Origin: CAYYJS01 sp964472315
Lineage (GTDB): Bacteria > Verrucomicrobiota > Kiritimatiellia > UBA8416
NCBI GenBank assembly: GCA_964472315.1
Contig: CAYYJS010000006.1
Coordinates: 31,788-95,787 of the forward strand
DNA: 64,000 bases
Direction of reading: 5' to 3'
In this document: positions 17,117-26,183 of the stretch, in pieces
Numbering within the stretch: position 1 is the stretch's first letter
How the letters are laid out: each line of letters begins with the position of its first letter
Position numbers and translations under genes: made by a program
The notes under the pieces: generated by a model
What the model was told of the DNA's origin: nothing
Database searches by the model: none
Seen by the model: the letters and a program-made list of their open reading frames with translations, nothing else

Positions 17117-18841
17117 ATGCATATTCTTGTCGTAATCGGGGGCGTGGCGGTGGTTCTGGCGATCGCCTACCGGCTCTATGGCCGTGTCCTGGAACGTCTG
17201 TTCCGGCTCGATCCCAAGGCCAGGACGCCGGCCGTGGCCCTGCGCGATGACGTGGATTACGTGCCCATCCCCCCGCATTTCCTGTTCGGCCAGCATTTTT
17301 CGGCGATCGCCGCCGCCGGCCCCATCGTCGGCCCCATCGTGGCCGGGGTCGCGTTCGGGTGGGGTCCGGCGCTGGCCTGGATTCTCATCGGCTCGATCTT
17401 CATCGGGGGCGTACACGATTTCAGCTCGCTGGTGGCCTCCATCCGGCACCAGGCGTGTTCGATCACCGAGGTCGTGCGGCTGAACATGACGCGCCGCGCG
17501 CATCTGCTGTTCCTCGGGTTCATCTGGATCACGCTCGTCTACGTCATCGTGGCTTTCACGGATGTCACCGCCCAATCCTTCGTGGGCATGGTGACGCTGG
17601 AAGACGGGAGCATCGTCCGCGGCGCCGGCATCGCGACCTCGTCGCTGCTCTACCTGGCGCTGCCGGTGATCATGGGGCTGCTCATGCGGTACACGAAGCT
17701 GTCCATCGGGTGGGCGACGCTCATCTTCCTGCCACTGGTCGGGGCGGCGATCTGGGCGGGGCAGAAACTCCCGTTCAGCGTGGAAGCCGTGTTCGGCGTC
17801 GATCAGAACACCGCGGTCAAGGCGTGGGCCGTGGCGCTGCTGGGGTACTGCTGTCTCGCGGGCGTCGTCCCGATGTGGCTGCTCCTGCAACCGCGCGGGC
17901 ACCTTGGGGGGTGTTTCCTCTACACGGCGATCGCCGGCGCCGCGGCCGGGCTCGTGGTCGGCGGCAAGACGGTTCTGTATCCGGCCTTCAACGCCTGGAC
18001 GGCGCCGAACGGAGACACGCTGTTTCCGTTCCTGTTCATCACCGTGGCGTGCGGGGCGTGCTCCGGGTTCCACGCCGTCGTCGCCGCCGGCACGACCAGT
18101 AAACAGTTGCGGTGCGAGCGGGATGCGCGCCCCGTCGGGTACGGAGCGATGCTCCTGGAAGCGCTCGTGGCCGCGGTTTCGCTGGCATGCGTGATGATGC
18201 TGGCGGTGGACGATCCGATGGTCAGGAAGGCGCCGAACTTCGTCTATGCCAACGGCATCGGGGAGTTCCTCGCGGTCTTCGGCGTGGCCAAGTCGTTCGG
18301 CATTTCCTTCGGTCTGCTTGCCTTCGCGACGTTCGTCTACGACACCCTGGACATCTGTACGCGGCTCGGGCGCTACATCATCCAGGAACTGACGGGATGG
18401 ACGGGACGGGGCGGAAAATGGACCGCCGCCGTCATCATGGCCGCCCTGCCGCTCCTGTTCGTGATGCGGACGGCTACCGATGCCAACGGCAACGTCATAC
18501 CCGCGTGGAAGGCATTCTGGACGCTGTTCGGCGCGAGCAACCAGTTGCTGGCCGCGCTGACCCTGCTGGCGATCACCGTGTGGCTGGTACACCGATACCG
18601 CGCCCGCTGGATCTGGTTCGTGATGGGCGTGCCGACCGTCTTCATGTACGTGATGAGCGTGTGGGCGCTGAGCATGATCCTGCATGCGAAGCTGGCGCTG
18701 GCCGCGTGGTGGAGCGACCCGGTTCCCTGGGTCGCGGCCATCCTGATCGTCCTGGCCGCCCTGATGCTGATCGAGGGCATCGCGGTCCTCCTGAAGATGT
18801 GGAGGCTACCCCCCGCACAGCCCGACACCGGGACCGTGTAG
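17117..18841 (+). CDS. cstA: Carbon starvation protein CstA, peptide/pyruvate transporter family
   Basis: 574 residues with about 15 membrane helices. The family signature HFSAIAAAGPIVGPIVAG lies near residue 58. CstA proteins import peptides or pyruvate across the inner membrane and are induced on carbon starvation in E. coli. The start has GAGGT upstream. The length fits the shorter CstA form (E. coli has about 700). The C-terminus carries the usual GASNQLLAALTLL helix. It appears to be monocistronic. Confidence 0.92.
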   Translation: MHILVVIGGVAVVLAIAYRLYGRVLERLFRLDPKARTPAVALRDDVDYVPIPPHFLFGQHFSAIAAAGPIVGPIVAGVAFGWGPALAWILIGSIFIGGVHDFSSLVASIRHQACSITEVVRLNMTRRAHLLFLGFIWITLVYVIVAFTDVTAQSFVGMVTLEDGSIVRGAGIATSSLLYLALPVIMGLLMRYTKLSIGWATLIFLPLVGAAIWAGQKLPFSVEAVFGVDQNTAVKAWAVALLGYCCLAGVVPMWLLLQPRGHLGGCFLYTAIAGAAAGLVVGGKTVLYPAFNAWTAPNGDTLFPFLFITVACGACSGFHAVVAAGTTSKQLRCERDARPVGYGAMLLEALVAAVSLACVMMLAVDDPMVRKAPNFVYANGIGEFLAVFGVAKSFGISFGLLAFATFVYDTLDICTRLGRYIIQELTGWTGRGGKWTAAVIMAALPLLFVMRTATDANGNVIPAWKAFWTLFGASNQLLAALTLLAITVWLVHRYRARWIWFVMGVPTVFMYVMSVWALSMILHAKLALAAWWSDPVPWVAAILIVLAALMLIEGIAVLLKMWRLPPAQPDTGTV

Positions 18842-18901
18842 CGCGACTTGCCGGATAGTTTGGGCATCCCATTTCGGCATGGACGCATCGGGGCGTGCTG
18901 C

Positions 18902-18907
18902 TATAGT
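18902..18907 (+). promoter_or_regulatory. Extended -10 element before the TPR lipoprotein gene
   Basis: TGCTATAGT (TATAGT at 18902-18907) fits an extended -10 box, TGnTATAAT. No good -35 is visible at 17 bp. Transcription would start near 18914, so the GTG at 18910 cannot be the start of the downstream gene. The ATG at 18952 fits. Confidence 0.5.
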
Positions 18908-18951
18908 ACGTGGCCCTACGGAGTATGTGGGTCATCGGAAACCAGGCAGCC

Positions 18952-20436
18952 ATGGAACAACCCGACAGCGAGAGACAGTCCCAATCCCCGCCAGCCGGAC
19001 GCGCGCGGCGGCGGCAGGCGCGGCCCGCGGCCATTCTGTGCATCGTGTGCGCGGCGCTGTCGGCCGCATGCTCCCGCGAGAAAACGCCCGCGCCCGTCGC
19101 CCCATCACTGGATTCCGCGATCGCCCTGATCCGGGCCGACGAGTTTGCCGCCGCGCGCGATATGCTCCGCGGTCTGACAACCGTGCAGACGAACAGCGCC
19201 CCCCTGTTCTGCAACCTGGGCATCGCCCTCTGGCGCCTTGGAAACGTGGCCGACGCGAAGGCCGCCTGGGTGCGCGCCGCGGACATCCAACAGGACACGT
19301 CGCTGCCATCCGAATTCCTCGGTCGCGTGCTGATCGACACGCACGACTATGACGCCGCGGTCGCCACGCTTTCCGAAATCGCCTCCCCCGGCCCGCGCGC
19401 GCTGACGCTGCTGGCGATGGCGCACTACCGCGCCGGCCGCGCCGACAAGGCCATGGGATTCCTGAACCAGGCGCTGGATCTGGACCCGCGATACCCCGCC
19501 GCGCGCTATGACATGGCCGTCCTCTACCGTGACGTACGGCTGGACGCGGAGGGCGCACGGCGGCATTACGACGCCTATCGGTCGCTGGCGCCGAGGCACC
19601 CCCTCGCCGCCCGGCCCCCGGATGCGTTTGTCACGGCTAACCCGCGCCTCGCCGCCGCATTGGCCCGTCTGCCTCCGGCGACCACGAACGCCGCCCCGAC
19701 CAACGCGGCGGGGCCGTCGCCCGCATTGACCAAGGCGCGCGCCGCCGCACGCGATGGCGATGGCGATACCGCCGTTTTCCTCTACAAGCAGGCGATTCAG
19801 GAGAACCCGGGCAACCCCGACGCGCTCTGGGAATTCGCCGACGTCTATGAACGGCGCCTGGGATACCCCGACCGCGCGCGCGAACTCCGCCTCCGCTTCA
19901 AGCAGCTTTTCCCGCAGGACCGGCGCGCCGCGAGCGTGGTCCCGCCCGCCCCGCCCCCCGGCCAGTCCTCGGCCGACATCTTCCGCAAGGGACTCGCCGC
20001 CTACGAGCGCAAGGCCTATGGCGAAGCGGTCAGCCTTTACGAGAAGTCGCTGACCCTCGATCCCACCTCCGCCGGCACCGCCTATAACCTGGGTCTGGCG
20101 CGCAAGGCCGCCGGCAATGCCAGGGGCGCGATCGAGGCCTTCGCCAAGGCCGTCGAACTGCGCGACGACATGACGAAAGCGCGCTACATGCTCGGGCTCA
20201 CTCACATGGGCGAGGGCAACCGCGACGATGCCCTGCTCGTACTGAACGCCCTGCTACGGCAAGAACCGAAGTACGCGCGTGCCCATTTCCTGCTCGGCAT
20301 GCTGTACGACGAGGGAAAGCGGCCGGACCTGGCCGCGATCCATTTCCGTCACTACCTGGAATTGGAAGCCGGCGGCGCATCCTCCCCCTATGCGAAGGCT
20401 TGGCTGCAACGTCACGCCGCGGCCGCAAACCACTGA
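18952..20436 (+). CDS. TPR-repeat lipoprotein
   Basis: About 494 residues from the ATG at 18952. The promoter position excludes the upstream GTG; an ATG at 18925 is a less likely option. An Arg-rich N-terminus, a hydrophobic stretch and the lipobox LSAAC indicate a lipoprotein. Tetratricopeptide repeats fill most of the chain in two blocks (about residues 30-200 and 260-480), separated by a proline- and alanine-rich linker. One repeat reads SAGTAYNLGLARKAAGNARGA. TPR lipoproteins are scaffolds for envelope complexes; the partner is unknown. It is followed after 36 bp by cvpA. Confidence 0.8.
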   Translation: MEQPDSERQSQSPPAGRARRRQARPAAILCIVCAALSAACSREKTPAPVAPSLDSAIALIRADEFAAARDMLRGLTTVQTNSAPLFCNLGIALWRLGNVADAKAAWVRAADIQQDTSLPSEFLGRVLIDTHDYDAAVATLSEIASPGPRALTLLAMAHYRAGRADKAMGFLNQALDLDPRYPAARYDMAVLYRDVRLDAEGARRHYDAYRSLAPRHPLAARPPDAFVTANPRLAAALARLPPATTNAAPTNAAGPSPALTKARAAARDGDGDTAVFLYKQAIQENPGNPDALWEFADVYERRLGYPDRARELRLRFKQLFPQDRRAASVVPPAPPPGQSSADIFRKGLAAYERKAYGEAVSLYEKSLTLDPTSAGTAYNLGLARKAAGNARGAIEAFAKAVELRDDMTKARYMLGLTHMGEGNRDDALLVLNALLRQEPKYARAHFLLGMLYDEGKRPDLAAIHFRHYLELEAGGASSPYAKAWLQRHAAAANH

Positions 20437-20472
20437 ACGAGAAGCCCGCCGCGCGGGCGCGCAAAGAGAGCT

Positions 20473-21090
20473 ATGGACAACCTGCCGCCACTGAACGCCG
20501 TCGACCTCGCGATTCTGGGCCTGATCGCGCTCGGCGCCATCCGCGGGTACTTCCGCGGCCTCTCCGGCGAACTCGGCAGCCTGGTCGGCCTCGTCGCCGC
20601 TTTCGCCGCGGGCATCGTCTTCGATCAGCCGTTCGCCGACTGGATCGCGCGCGTCACGCGCCTGACCGGGCCGGCGGCATTCGCGCTGTCCTATACGCTG
20701 ATCGTGGCGGCCGCGATGACCGTCATGGTCGTCATCGCGAACTTGATGAAGCGGCTGATCCAGATCGTGGTCGCGCGACAGCTCGACCGCAACCTCGGTC
20801 TCGTGGCCGGGGCCGCCAAAACGACCGTGTTCGCGGCGATCGTCATGCTGGCGCTTCAGCTCTGGCCCGTCGATGCGCTTCAGCGGCATGTCCTGACCGA
20901 ATCCGCCATCGGCACGCTGTTGCAGCGGGCCATGCCCGGCTTGCGGCATGCGCTGGAGGATTCCGGACTGCCGGTGCCGCCGCCTGAGCGCGGCCCATCC
21001 GTGCCCGGCGATGCGGGCGACGACGCGCAGCCCGAACCGCCGCCCGCGCGGCCACGGAATGCGCGGGAATCGAAGGGTGAACAGGTATGA
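20473..21090 (+). CDS. cvpA: CvpA-family inner-membrane protein
   Basis: 205 residues with four membrane segments in the first 165 residues and the CvpA pattern VDLAILGLIALGAIRGYFRGL at the N-terminus. The C-terminal 40 residues are proline-rich and charged. CvpA is known from colicin V production and envelope stress tolerance in Proteobacteria; its molecular role is unclear. The stop overlaps the start of the next gene by 4 bp (ATGA). Confidence 0.8.
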   Translation: MDNLPPLNAVDLAILGLIALGAIRGYFRGLSGELGSLVGLVAAFAAGIVFDQPFADWIARVTRLTGPAAFALSYTLIVAAAMTVMVVIANLMKRLIQIVVARQLDRNLGLVAGAAKTTVFAAIVMLALQLWPVDALQRHVLTESAIGTLLQRAMPGLRHALEDSGLPVPPPERGPSVPGDAGDDAQPEPPPARPRNARESKGEQV

Positions 21091-21503
21091 TGCCGGATCT
21101 GCAATCGAGTCTGCTGTGTGACGACGTGCGCCAGGAGCGTAACGGGAAATTCATCCTGATCGGTCTCTTCGATGCCTTGATCGTCCCGAAGTTCCCCGCC
21201 GTCTTCCAGCGTCTCTGCATGGTCAACCGCTGGTGCTGCGGCGTCGGCGAATTCAGTCAGCTCACGCGTCTGATCAAGCCGGACGGCGTTTCCGTGCTGG
21301 TCGAGGGCAAGGCCGTGGCGCTGCGCATGCCCGACGCCGAGGCCACGGCCACCTGCATCGAGATTTTCCTGAACGTCCGCTTCGAAACCGCGGGCACGTA
21401 CTGGGTCGAGGTGCACCTCGACAACCAGCTCAAGCTCCGCTACCCGCTCAAGGCCGGCGTGATCCGTCGCCAACCGGGGGCGCCGGCGGCGGACCCGACC
21501 TAG
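21087..21503 (+). CDS. DUF6941-type protein of unknown function
   Basis: 138 residues, soluble, no signal peptide. The pattern LLCDDVRQERNGKFILIGLFDALI followed by a beta-rich domain fits the small DUF6941 family, which has no known function. It overlaps cvpA by 4 bp, so it is co-translated. Its last 56 bp overlap the end of the opposing membrane-protein gene, a tail-to-tail overlap that suggests one of the two ends has drifted. Confidence 0.65.
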   Translation: MMPDLQSSLLCDDVRQERNGKFILIGLFDALIVPKFPAVFQRLCMVNRWCCGVGEFSQLTRLIKPDGVSVLVEGKAVALRMPDAEATATCIEIFLNVRFETAGTYWVEVHLDNQLKLRYPLKAGVIRRQPGAPAADPT

Positions 21504-22938
21504 CGTCGCCCCGCGCGCCCGCCCCGGCGAAGATCGGTTCGGCCATGTCGACGAGGAGTCCGGCCGCCAGCAGCGCCGGCAGAACCAGCAGCCTGTCGGC
21601 CGAGGTCCCCAGATGCCAGGCCAGGTCGTGCGGCGTCAGTCCGTAAACGACAAAGAGCAGCAGGTGCGCGACGAGCAGCCACGCCCACATCAGCCGTTCG
21701 CAAGACCGGTCGCCGCCGCTCCCGTACCGGCACGCCCCGCCGCCGTCGCGCGCCGAGCGCCGCCACAGCGCGATCATCAATATGACACACAGCGCCACGG
21801 GCGTCCCGAGTTCCTTGTGAATGATGGCCAGCACGCGCGCGATCTCGGGCGCCCGCGCCAGCATCTGGTGCAAAGCCGCCGCCGGATGCCACAGGTGATC
21901 GGACAGGCGCAGATCGTTCCGCAGGCCATGGGTCAGTTTGAAGCCGCTCCACAACGCGAACGGCAGGAGCCCGACCAGCGCCGGTGCGAGCGCCGCAAGG
22001 GCTCCCCACGCCGTGCGCGGCCCCGCCGCGGCGGGCTCCGCCGCGTCATGCCGGCGCCCGAAAGCCCCGGCCACGCGCAGGACGCCATTGGTCGCCACAC
22101 CGGCGGCGACGAAAATCAGCGCCTCGCTTTTGACATTCAGGGCATACACCGCCAGCAGCGCGGCCAGCGTCGCCAACCCCCGATCCCGCGTCCGGTGCGC
22201 GCCCGTCACGGCCAGCGCGGCGATCGCCAGCGGCATGGCGTAATGGTTGTCGGCATAGCCGTTCACGTAGGCCTCGCCCGCGATGCCCGCGGCGAGAAAC
22301 GCGGCGGCCGCGGCGACCGGGACGGGCCAGCGGCGGCGGCGGAGCACCGTGGCGAAGAGGTAGACGTACGCCGCCAGGTTGACCAGCAGAAACGCTTTGA
22401 CGGCCATCTCCGACCAGGCCCCGCGCAACAGCGCGACGAGCGCCGCCTGCACGGGAATCAGCAGCGGATAGTCGAGATGCGACCATTCGAAATGTGCGTC
22501 GGCGAAAAACGACGGCCAGATCCCCTGGTCGCACCAGATGGCCTTCCCGTGAAAGAACCAGATCGAACGCGCATCCCACTCCACCAGCGGCACACGCGCC
22601 ACGGTATACACCAGGTTCGGAAAGCCCATGGCGAACAGCGCGACGGCGGCCGCGGCGCAAACCCCCGCGCGGGCCGGCAGCCGCGCGCACGCGCGGGCCG
22701 TGAGAACGCCCCCGGCGGGCAACAGCGCCAGCGCCGCCGCCGCCAGGACGACCGGCGCGGGCCATCCGCACCAGGTGGCCAGCAGACAACAGGCCAGCCA
22801 CGCGAGCTGTCCGGCGAGGTAGGCGGTGGCCCAGTTTCGCACCGAGCCGTCGCAGCGCAGCAGGCCCAGTACGGCATGGCCGGCAAGACCCGTCAGGAGC
22901 GCATAGACCGCGACCGCGACAACATCGGACCCGGTCAT
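21448..22938 (-). CDS. Polytopic membrane protein, GT-C glycosyltransferase-like
   Basis: 496 residues from the ATG at 22938, which overlaps the previous gene by 4 bp; the frame is open upstream but reads as GC-rich shadow sequence. About eleven membrane helices are visible. A loop with DARSIWFFHGKAIW and the pattern HLDYPLLIPVQAA resembles GT39-like lipid-linked sugar transferases. Substrate unknown. It is last in a cluster of envelope glycosylation-type genes. I am sure of the membrane character, less so of the enzyme class. Confidence 0.65.
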   Translation of the reverse strand: MTGSDVVAVAVYALLTGLAGHAVLGLLRCDGSVRNWATAYLAGQLAWLACCLLATWCGWPAPVVLAAAALALLPAGGVLTARACARLPARAGVCAAAAVALFAMGFPNLVYTVARVPLVEWDARSIWFFHGKAIWCDQGIWPSFFADAHFEWSHLDYPLLIPVQAALVALLRGAWSEMAVKAFLLVNLAAYVYLFATVLRRRRWPVPVAAAAAFLAAGIAGEAYVNGYADNHYAMPLAIAALAVTGAHRTRDRGLATLAALLAVYALNVKSEALIFVAAGVATNGVLRVAGAFGRRHDAAEPAAAGPRTAWGALAALAPALVGLLPFALWSGFKLTHGLRNDLRLSDHLWHPAAALHQMLARAPEIARVLAIIHKELGTPVALCVILMIALWRRSARDGGGACRYGSGGDRSCERLMWAWLLVAHLLLFVVYGLTPHDLAWHLGTSADRLLVLPALLAAGLLVDMAEPIFAGAGARGDARSGPPPAPPVGDGSRRP

Positions 22939-23378
22939 CGCGCGGCCTCCAGCAGACGGAACAGCCCCGCCTCCGCCAGCAGCCGTGAAGGAACCGGCGG
23001 CGGTTCGCCCGGAACCAGGATGTAGGCCGCGCCGCGAACGAGCCCGTTGGTATCCACCGGCGTATAGTAGCGGACCGGATACAGCATCTCGTTGAACCGG
23101 TGGAACACGTAGGGCGATACATCGTGATGCGGCCCGAACACGCGCGTGGCGCCGCGGTGGCGGACCGCGTCGACGACATCGACCATGCCCGCCGCGAAGC
23201 ATGCCTCGTACGGACAGTCGGCATAGCGGTGGCGCCGGCCCACCGCATCGAACAGGTTCAGCGTCACGCGCAGCGCCAGCGCCAGGCCCAGCAACGCGCA
23301 CGCCGCCGCACGGACGCCGAACGGACGGCGGAGACGCGCCGGACAAGCGGCGGCGGTGACGTTATGGGGCAAGTCCAA
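22935..23378 (-). CDS. Small membrane-anchored protein of unknown function
   Basis: 147 residues. One N-terminal hydrophobic segment (about 20-40) is followed by a soluble domain with many aromatic residues and a CPYEAC dicysteine. No family recognised. It overlaps both neighbours (17 bp with the upstream GT39-like gene, 4 bp with the downstream one), so it is translated as part of that unit and probably serves the same membrane pathway. The soluble part resembles the extracytoplasmic tails of GT-C proteins, so it could be a split-off domain. Confidence 0.6.
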   Translation of the reverse strand: MDLPHNVTAAACPARLRRPFGVRAAACALLGLALALRVTLNLFDAVGRRHRYADCPYEACFAAGMVDVVDAVRHRGATRVFGPHHDVSPYVFHRFNEMLYPVRYYTPVDTNGLVRGAAYILVPGEPPPVPSRLLAEAGLFRLLEAAR

Positions 23379-24663
23379 GCGACCTCACAAGCGCGGCGGT
23401 TACCGGATCGTAGGTTCTGCCGCCGGCAAACAGCGTCTGATAGGCGACGATGTCCAGCAGCGCGAGCAGCAGCGCGGCGCCGACGATCGATAGCCGGCGT
23501 TCGCGACACCCCGGCCGCAGCCGCCGCGCCGTGTCGACGATGCCGGCGGCGGCGAGCATGCGCAGGGGCACGTCGGCGAACAGGACCAGCCGGAGGTTCA
23601 TGAGCGGCAGACCGGTAAACACAACCAGCAGCACGGCCAGCGTCGCCGGCGCGAGCGCCCGCGTGCCGGCGCGCGCGCCGCCCCCGGCGCCGAAGATGCC
23701 CGCGGCGGCCGCGATACAGACGGCCGGAGCCACAAGCACGAAGTCCACCAGGTAGCGGAACCACGGCCCCTGCTGGTAGGCAAGCGCATATGGAATCTCG
23801 CCCTGCGCGCGCTGGTAGGCGGCATAGACCGTCCACAACCGATCGAACGACCCAGCCACCCAGGCCATGACGGCCACGGCCAGTAATGGCGCCGCGGCGA
23901 AGACCAGCGCCAGCGCGGAGGTCACCACGCGGTGGTGGTAGCCCTGCCGCAAGCCGTAGACCACGAGGAACACGGGGTACATGAACAGCGTCGACTCCTT
24001 GGCCAGGAAACACACCGTCAGCAACGGCAGCAGCATCGCCGCGTCCCGACTGCGTCGGGTGACAAGTGCGCGGTCGAGCAGCAGCAGGACGGCGGCGAAC
24101 AGCGCGGCGACGAACGTATCCTGCAGGGCGCGGGTGGACAGCGCGGCGGCGAGCGGCGAAGTGCCGAGCAATGTGGCGGCGACAATCGCCGCATCCCGTG
24201 GCAGCCAGCGCACCGCCAGACCAGTCCCAAGCAGCATCAAGGCCAGCCCCGAGAGCAGCGAGACCGCCGCGATCCCCACCGTGCCGTCGCCTCCCGCGAG
24301 GCGAACGCCAAGCGAACCGACGGCAACGAAGGCGACGCGCAGCGGCAGCGGTCCGCTACGCAGACGCGGGTCCGTATCCCATGCGGCGATCGCCTCGCGC
24401 AACGCGGGAACGCCGCCGTCCGACAGGGTCCGGCTGTAGAAGGCATAGACGTGTTCATCGAACCCCGTGAGTGGAACGTGCCCGAACGACAGCAGGCGGT
24501 AGACCGCCGTGACGGCGAGCACGAGCGCGATCGGCAGCAGGGAACGGGTGTTGCCTGAAGACGGCGAACCGGGCATCGCGGGCGGAACGTCCGAGGTCTC
24601 GACAATCTTTTCGGCGGGACTCTTCATACCGGGGATGCGCGTATCGCCAGAGGACAAGGGCAT
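23362..24663 (-). CDS. GT39-like membrane glycosyltransferase (ArnT/PMT type)
   Basis: 433 residues with about eleven membrane helices. The first periplasmic loop has GFDEHVYAFYSR, where the acidic pair is the expected catalytic site of GT-C enzymes that use polyprenyl-phosphate sugars. KESTLFMYPVFLV further on also fits. The start at 24663 overlaps the PAS gene by one base (TGATG); an inner ATG at 24627 is possible. Acceptor and sugar cannot be read from the sequence. Confidence 0.75.
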   Translation of the reverse strand: MPLSSGDTRIPGMKSPAEKIVETSDVPPAMPGSPSSGNTRSLLPIALVLAVTAVYRLLSFGHVPLTGFDEHVYAFYSRTLSDGGVPALREAIAAWDTDPRLRSGPLPLRVAFVAVGSLGVRLAGGDGTVGIAAVSLLSGLALMLLGTGLAVRWLPRDAAIVAATLLGTSPLAAALSTRALQDTFVAALFAAVLLLLDRALVTRRSRDAAMLLPLLTVCFLAKESTLFMYPVFLVVYGLRQGYHHRVVTSALALVFAAAPLLAVAVMAWVAGSFDRLWTVYAAYQRAQGEIPYALAYQQGPWFRYLVDFVLVAPAVCIAAAAGIFGAGGGARAGTRALAPATLAVLLVVFTGLPLMNLRLVLFADVPLRMLAAAGIVDTARRLRPGCRERRLSIVGAALLLALLDIVAYQTLFAGGRTYDPVTAALVRSLGLAP

Positions 24664-25826
24664 CAGAACTGCAGAATGCGGTCAGCCGGCGCCGCACCCT
24701 CCCCGCCTGTCAGATATTCCATCGTACGGTACTCGCCGACGGCATTCATCTTGTGCAGGATTTCGCCCAGTCGCTCGCACGCGCCAAGGCTGCTGTCGAC
24801 AAGTCCGGAAACCAGCGGGTCGGTCGAATCGAGCCGCGCCCGGATCAGCCCGAGGTTGGCTGTCAGAACGGTTGCCGGCTGGCCCAGGTGGTGGCATGCG
24901 GCGCCAAGGCTCTCCAGCATGACGCGGTGGCGCTCAGCATCCCGCATGGCGTCTTCCGCCCGATGGCGATCCGAGAGATCGACGAACGAAAAAACGAACC
25001 CGACCACATCGCCATCCGAGTTGCGATTGCAGGCCGTGGCGACCTGCACCGCGAGGCTCACCCCATCGGCGCGAAGTACCGTCACCTCGCCCACCCAGTC
25101 GGACTGGCGCGCCGCGATGGCCTGCATCAGGGCCTGGCCGTACTCGTCGTCCTGAACGAGTTCACGCACATCGGTCGCCTGCAGGTCGCGCGCCCGCGCG
25201 AACCCGGCCAACCGCGCGAACGCCGGATTCACGTATTCGATCTCCATTCCGAGGTTCGCGATCACGATGCCCGTGCCGGCATTCTGCAATGCGTTGTGCT
25301 CGGTCCGAAGCATTTCCTCGGCTTGCCGCCGCACCGTGATATCCCGGACAAAGAAACAGAGTTGCCCCTCGCCGAAGCGCAACCGGCTCACCGCGATCTC
25401 GGACGGGAAGAAGCTGCCGTCGCGGCGGACACAGTAGGCTTGGATCAACGTGAACCGCTGCTCGTTAAGGTTCTCCATCAACGTATCCATGAGGTCCACC
25501 GTCGCCCCCGAAACGATGTCGCCGACAAACATGCCGCACAAGACATCGAGGGGACAGAGAAAAAACTCCGTCGCACGCGCATTGACCTCGACGATGCGTC
25601 CGGCAAGATCGGTGATGACAACGGCGTCGTAGATGCTCTCCAGCAAGTCTTGATAGGGGGAAGGCGCGGGGCTCGCACCCTCGGACAAGGACGCCGGCGC
25701 CGACGAACTGGCCGCCGATCTGGACATCACGATGGGCTCGTGCCGCCGACCGGTCGAATCGCTCGGCACATCGGGGATCAAATCGATGCGCATCGTGTTG
25801 GAGAACTTCTTCGTCTTAGAGGGCAT
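24663..25826 (-). CDS. PAS-PAS sensor protein with histidine-phosphotransfer (DHp) helices but no kinase ATPase domain
   Basis: 387 residues from the ATG at 25826, with GAGGTG upstream; the frame continues to 25865 without support. Two PAS domains (about 45-160 and 170-285) each end in a PAC-like stretch (FFVRDITVRRQAEEML and FVFSFVDLSDRHRAED). A DHp-like helix pair follows with GAACHHLGQPATVL near 320. The protein ends about 60 residues later with no HATPase domain. It may signal by binding another kinase, or be a phospho-acceptor for one. The same transcript carries the GT39-like genes. Confidence 0.78.
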   Translation of the reverse strand: MPSKTKKFSNTMRIDLIPDVPSDSTGRRHEPIVMSRSAASSSAPASLSEGASPAPSPYQDLLESIYDAVVITDLAGRIVEVNARATEFFLCPLDVLCGMFVGDIVSGATVDLMDTLMENLNEQRFTLIQAYCVRRDGSFFPSEIAVSRLRFGEGQLCFFVRDITVRRQAEEMLRTEHNALQNAGTGIVIANLGMEIEYVNPAFARLAGFARARDLQATDVRELVQDDEYGQALMQAIAARQSDWVGEVTVLRADGVSLAVQVATACNRNSDGDVVGFVFSFVDLSDRHRAEDAMRDAERHRVMLESLGAACHHLGQPATVLTANLGLIRARLDSTDPLVSGLVDSSLGACERLGEILHKMNAVGEYRTMEYLTGGEGAAPADRILQF

Positions 25827-25866
25827 GTTGTTTGTGGTCACCTCGCGCGAGCACCGACTTCGCATG

Positions 25867-25894
25867 GCGAAAACTTTCGCAGGTTAGCGAAAAC
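25867..25894. promoter_or_regulatory. Possible operator (repeated GCGAAAA boxes) upstream of the PAS gene
   Basis: GCGAAA-AC-TTTCGC (25867-25880) is a perfect 6-bp inverted repeat, and a third GCGAAAACG follows at 25887. The site is 40-70 bp upstream of the PAS gene and about 190 bp upstream of the pilM promoter, where a sigma54 enhancer could also sit. Only the repeat is seen; the binding protein is unknown. Confidence 0.35.
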
Positions 25895-26073
25895 GATGCC
25901 TACCCACAACCGAAAAAACGAACCGCGAACGAAATGTCTTTGTTTCGCGCAATACCACCCGATCCGTCAATTCTCCAACATTCTGCATTTCAACCCGCGG
26001 TACGCGCCGGCACAGATAAACGTCCATCCCGCCGATGCTTTTGGCTAGCAGATATCGTGCCATCGCGCATGCA

Positions 26074-26089
26074 TGGCACGACGCATGCT
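26074..26089 (+). promoter_or_regulatory. Sigma54 (-24/-12) promoter of the pilM operon
   Basis: TGGCACG-N4-ATGCT, with GG and GC separated by exactly 10 bp, close to the sigma54 consensus TGGCACG-N4-TTGCW. Transcription would start near 26100, giving an 83-nt leader before the pilM ATG at 26184. The surrounding spacer (25827-26183) is clearly AT-richer than the genes and holds no other gene. Confidence 0.75.
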
Positions 26090-26183
26090 AGCTGCACCGC
26101 AAACCCATATTTACTTGTCATGGCGACACAAATGCCATCTAATGCCCCAAACGCGTCGCCTCGACAGCAGCGGATTTTCAGAC

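Noticed and set aside
16955..18685. 576-codon open frame antisense to cstA
   Set aside because: His/Arg/Asp-rich shadow sequence; CstA on the plus strand has the membrane helices and family motif.
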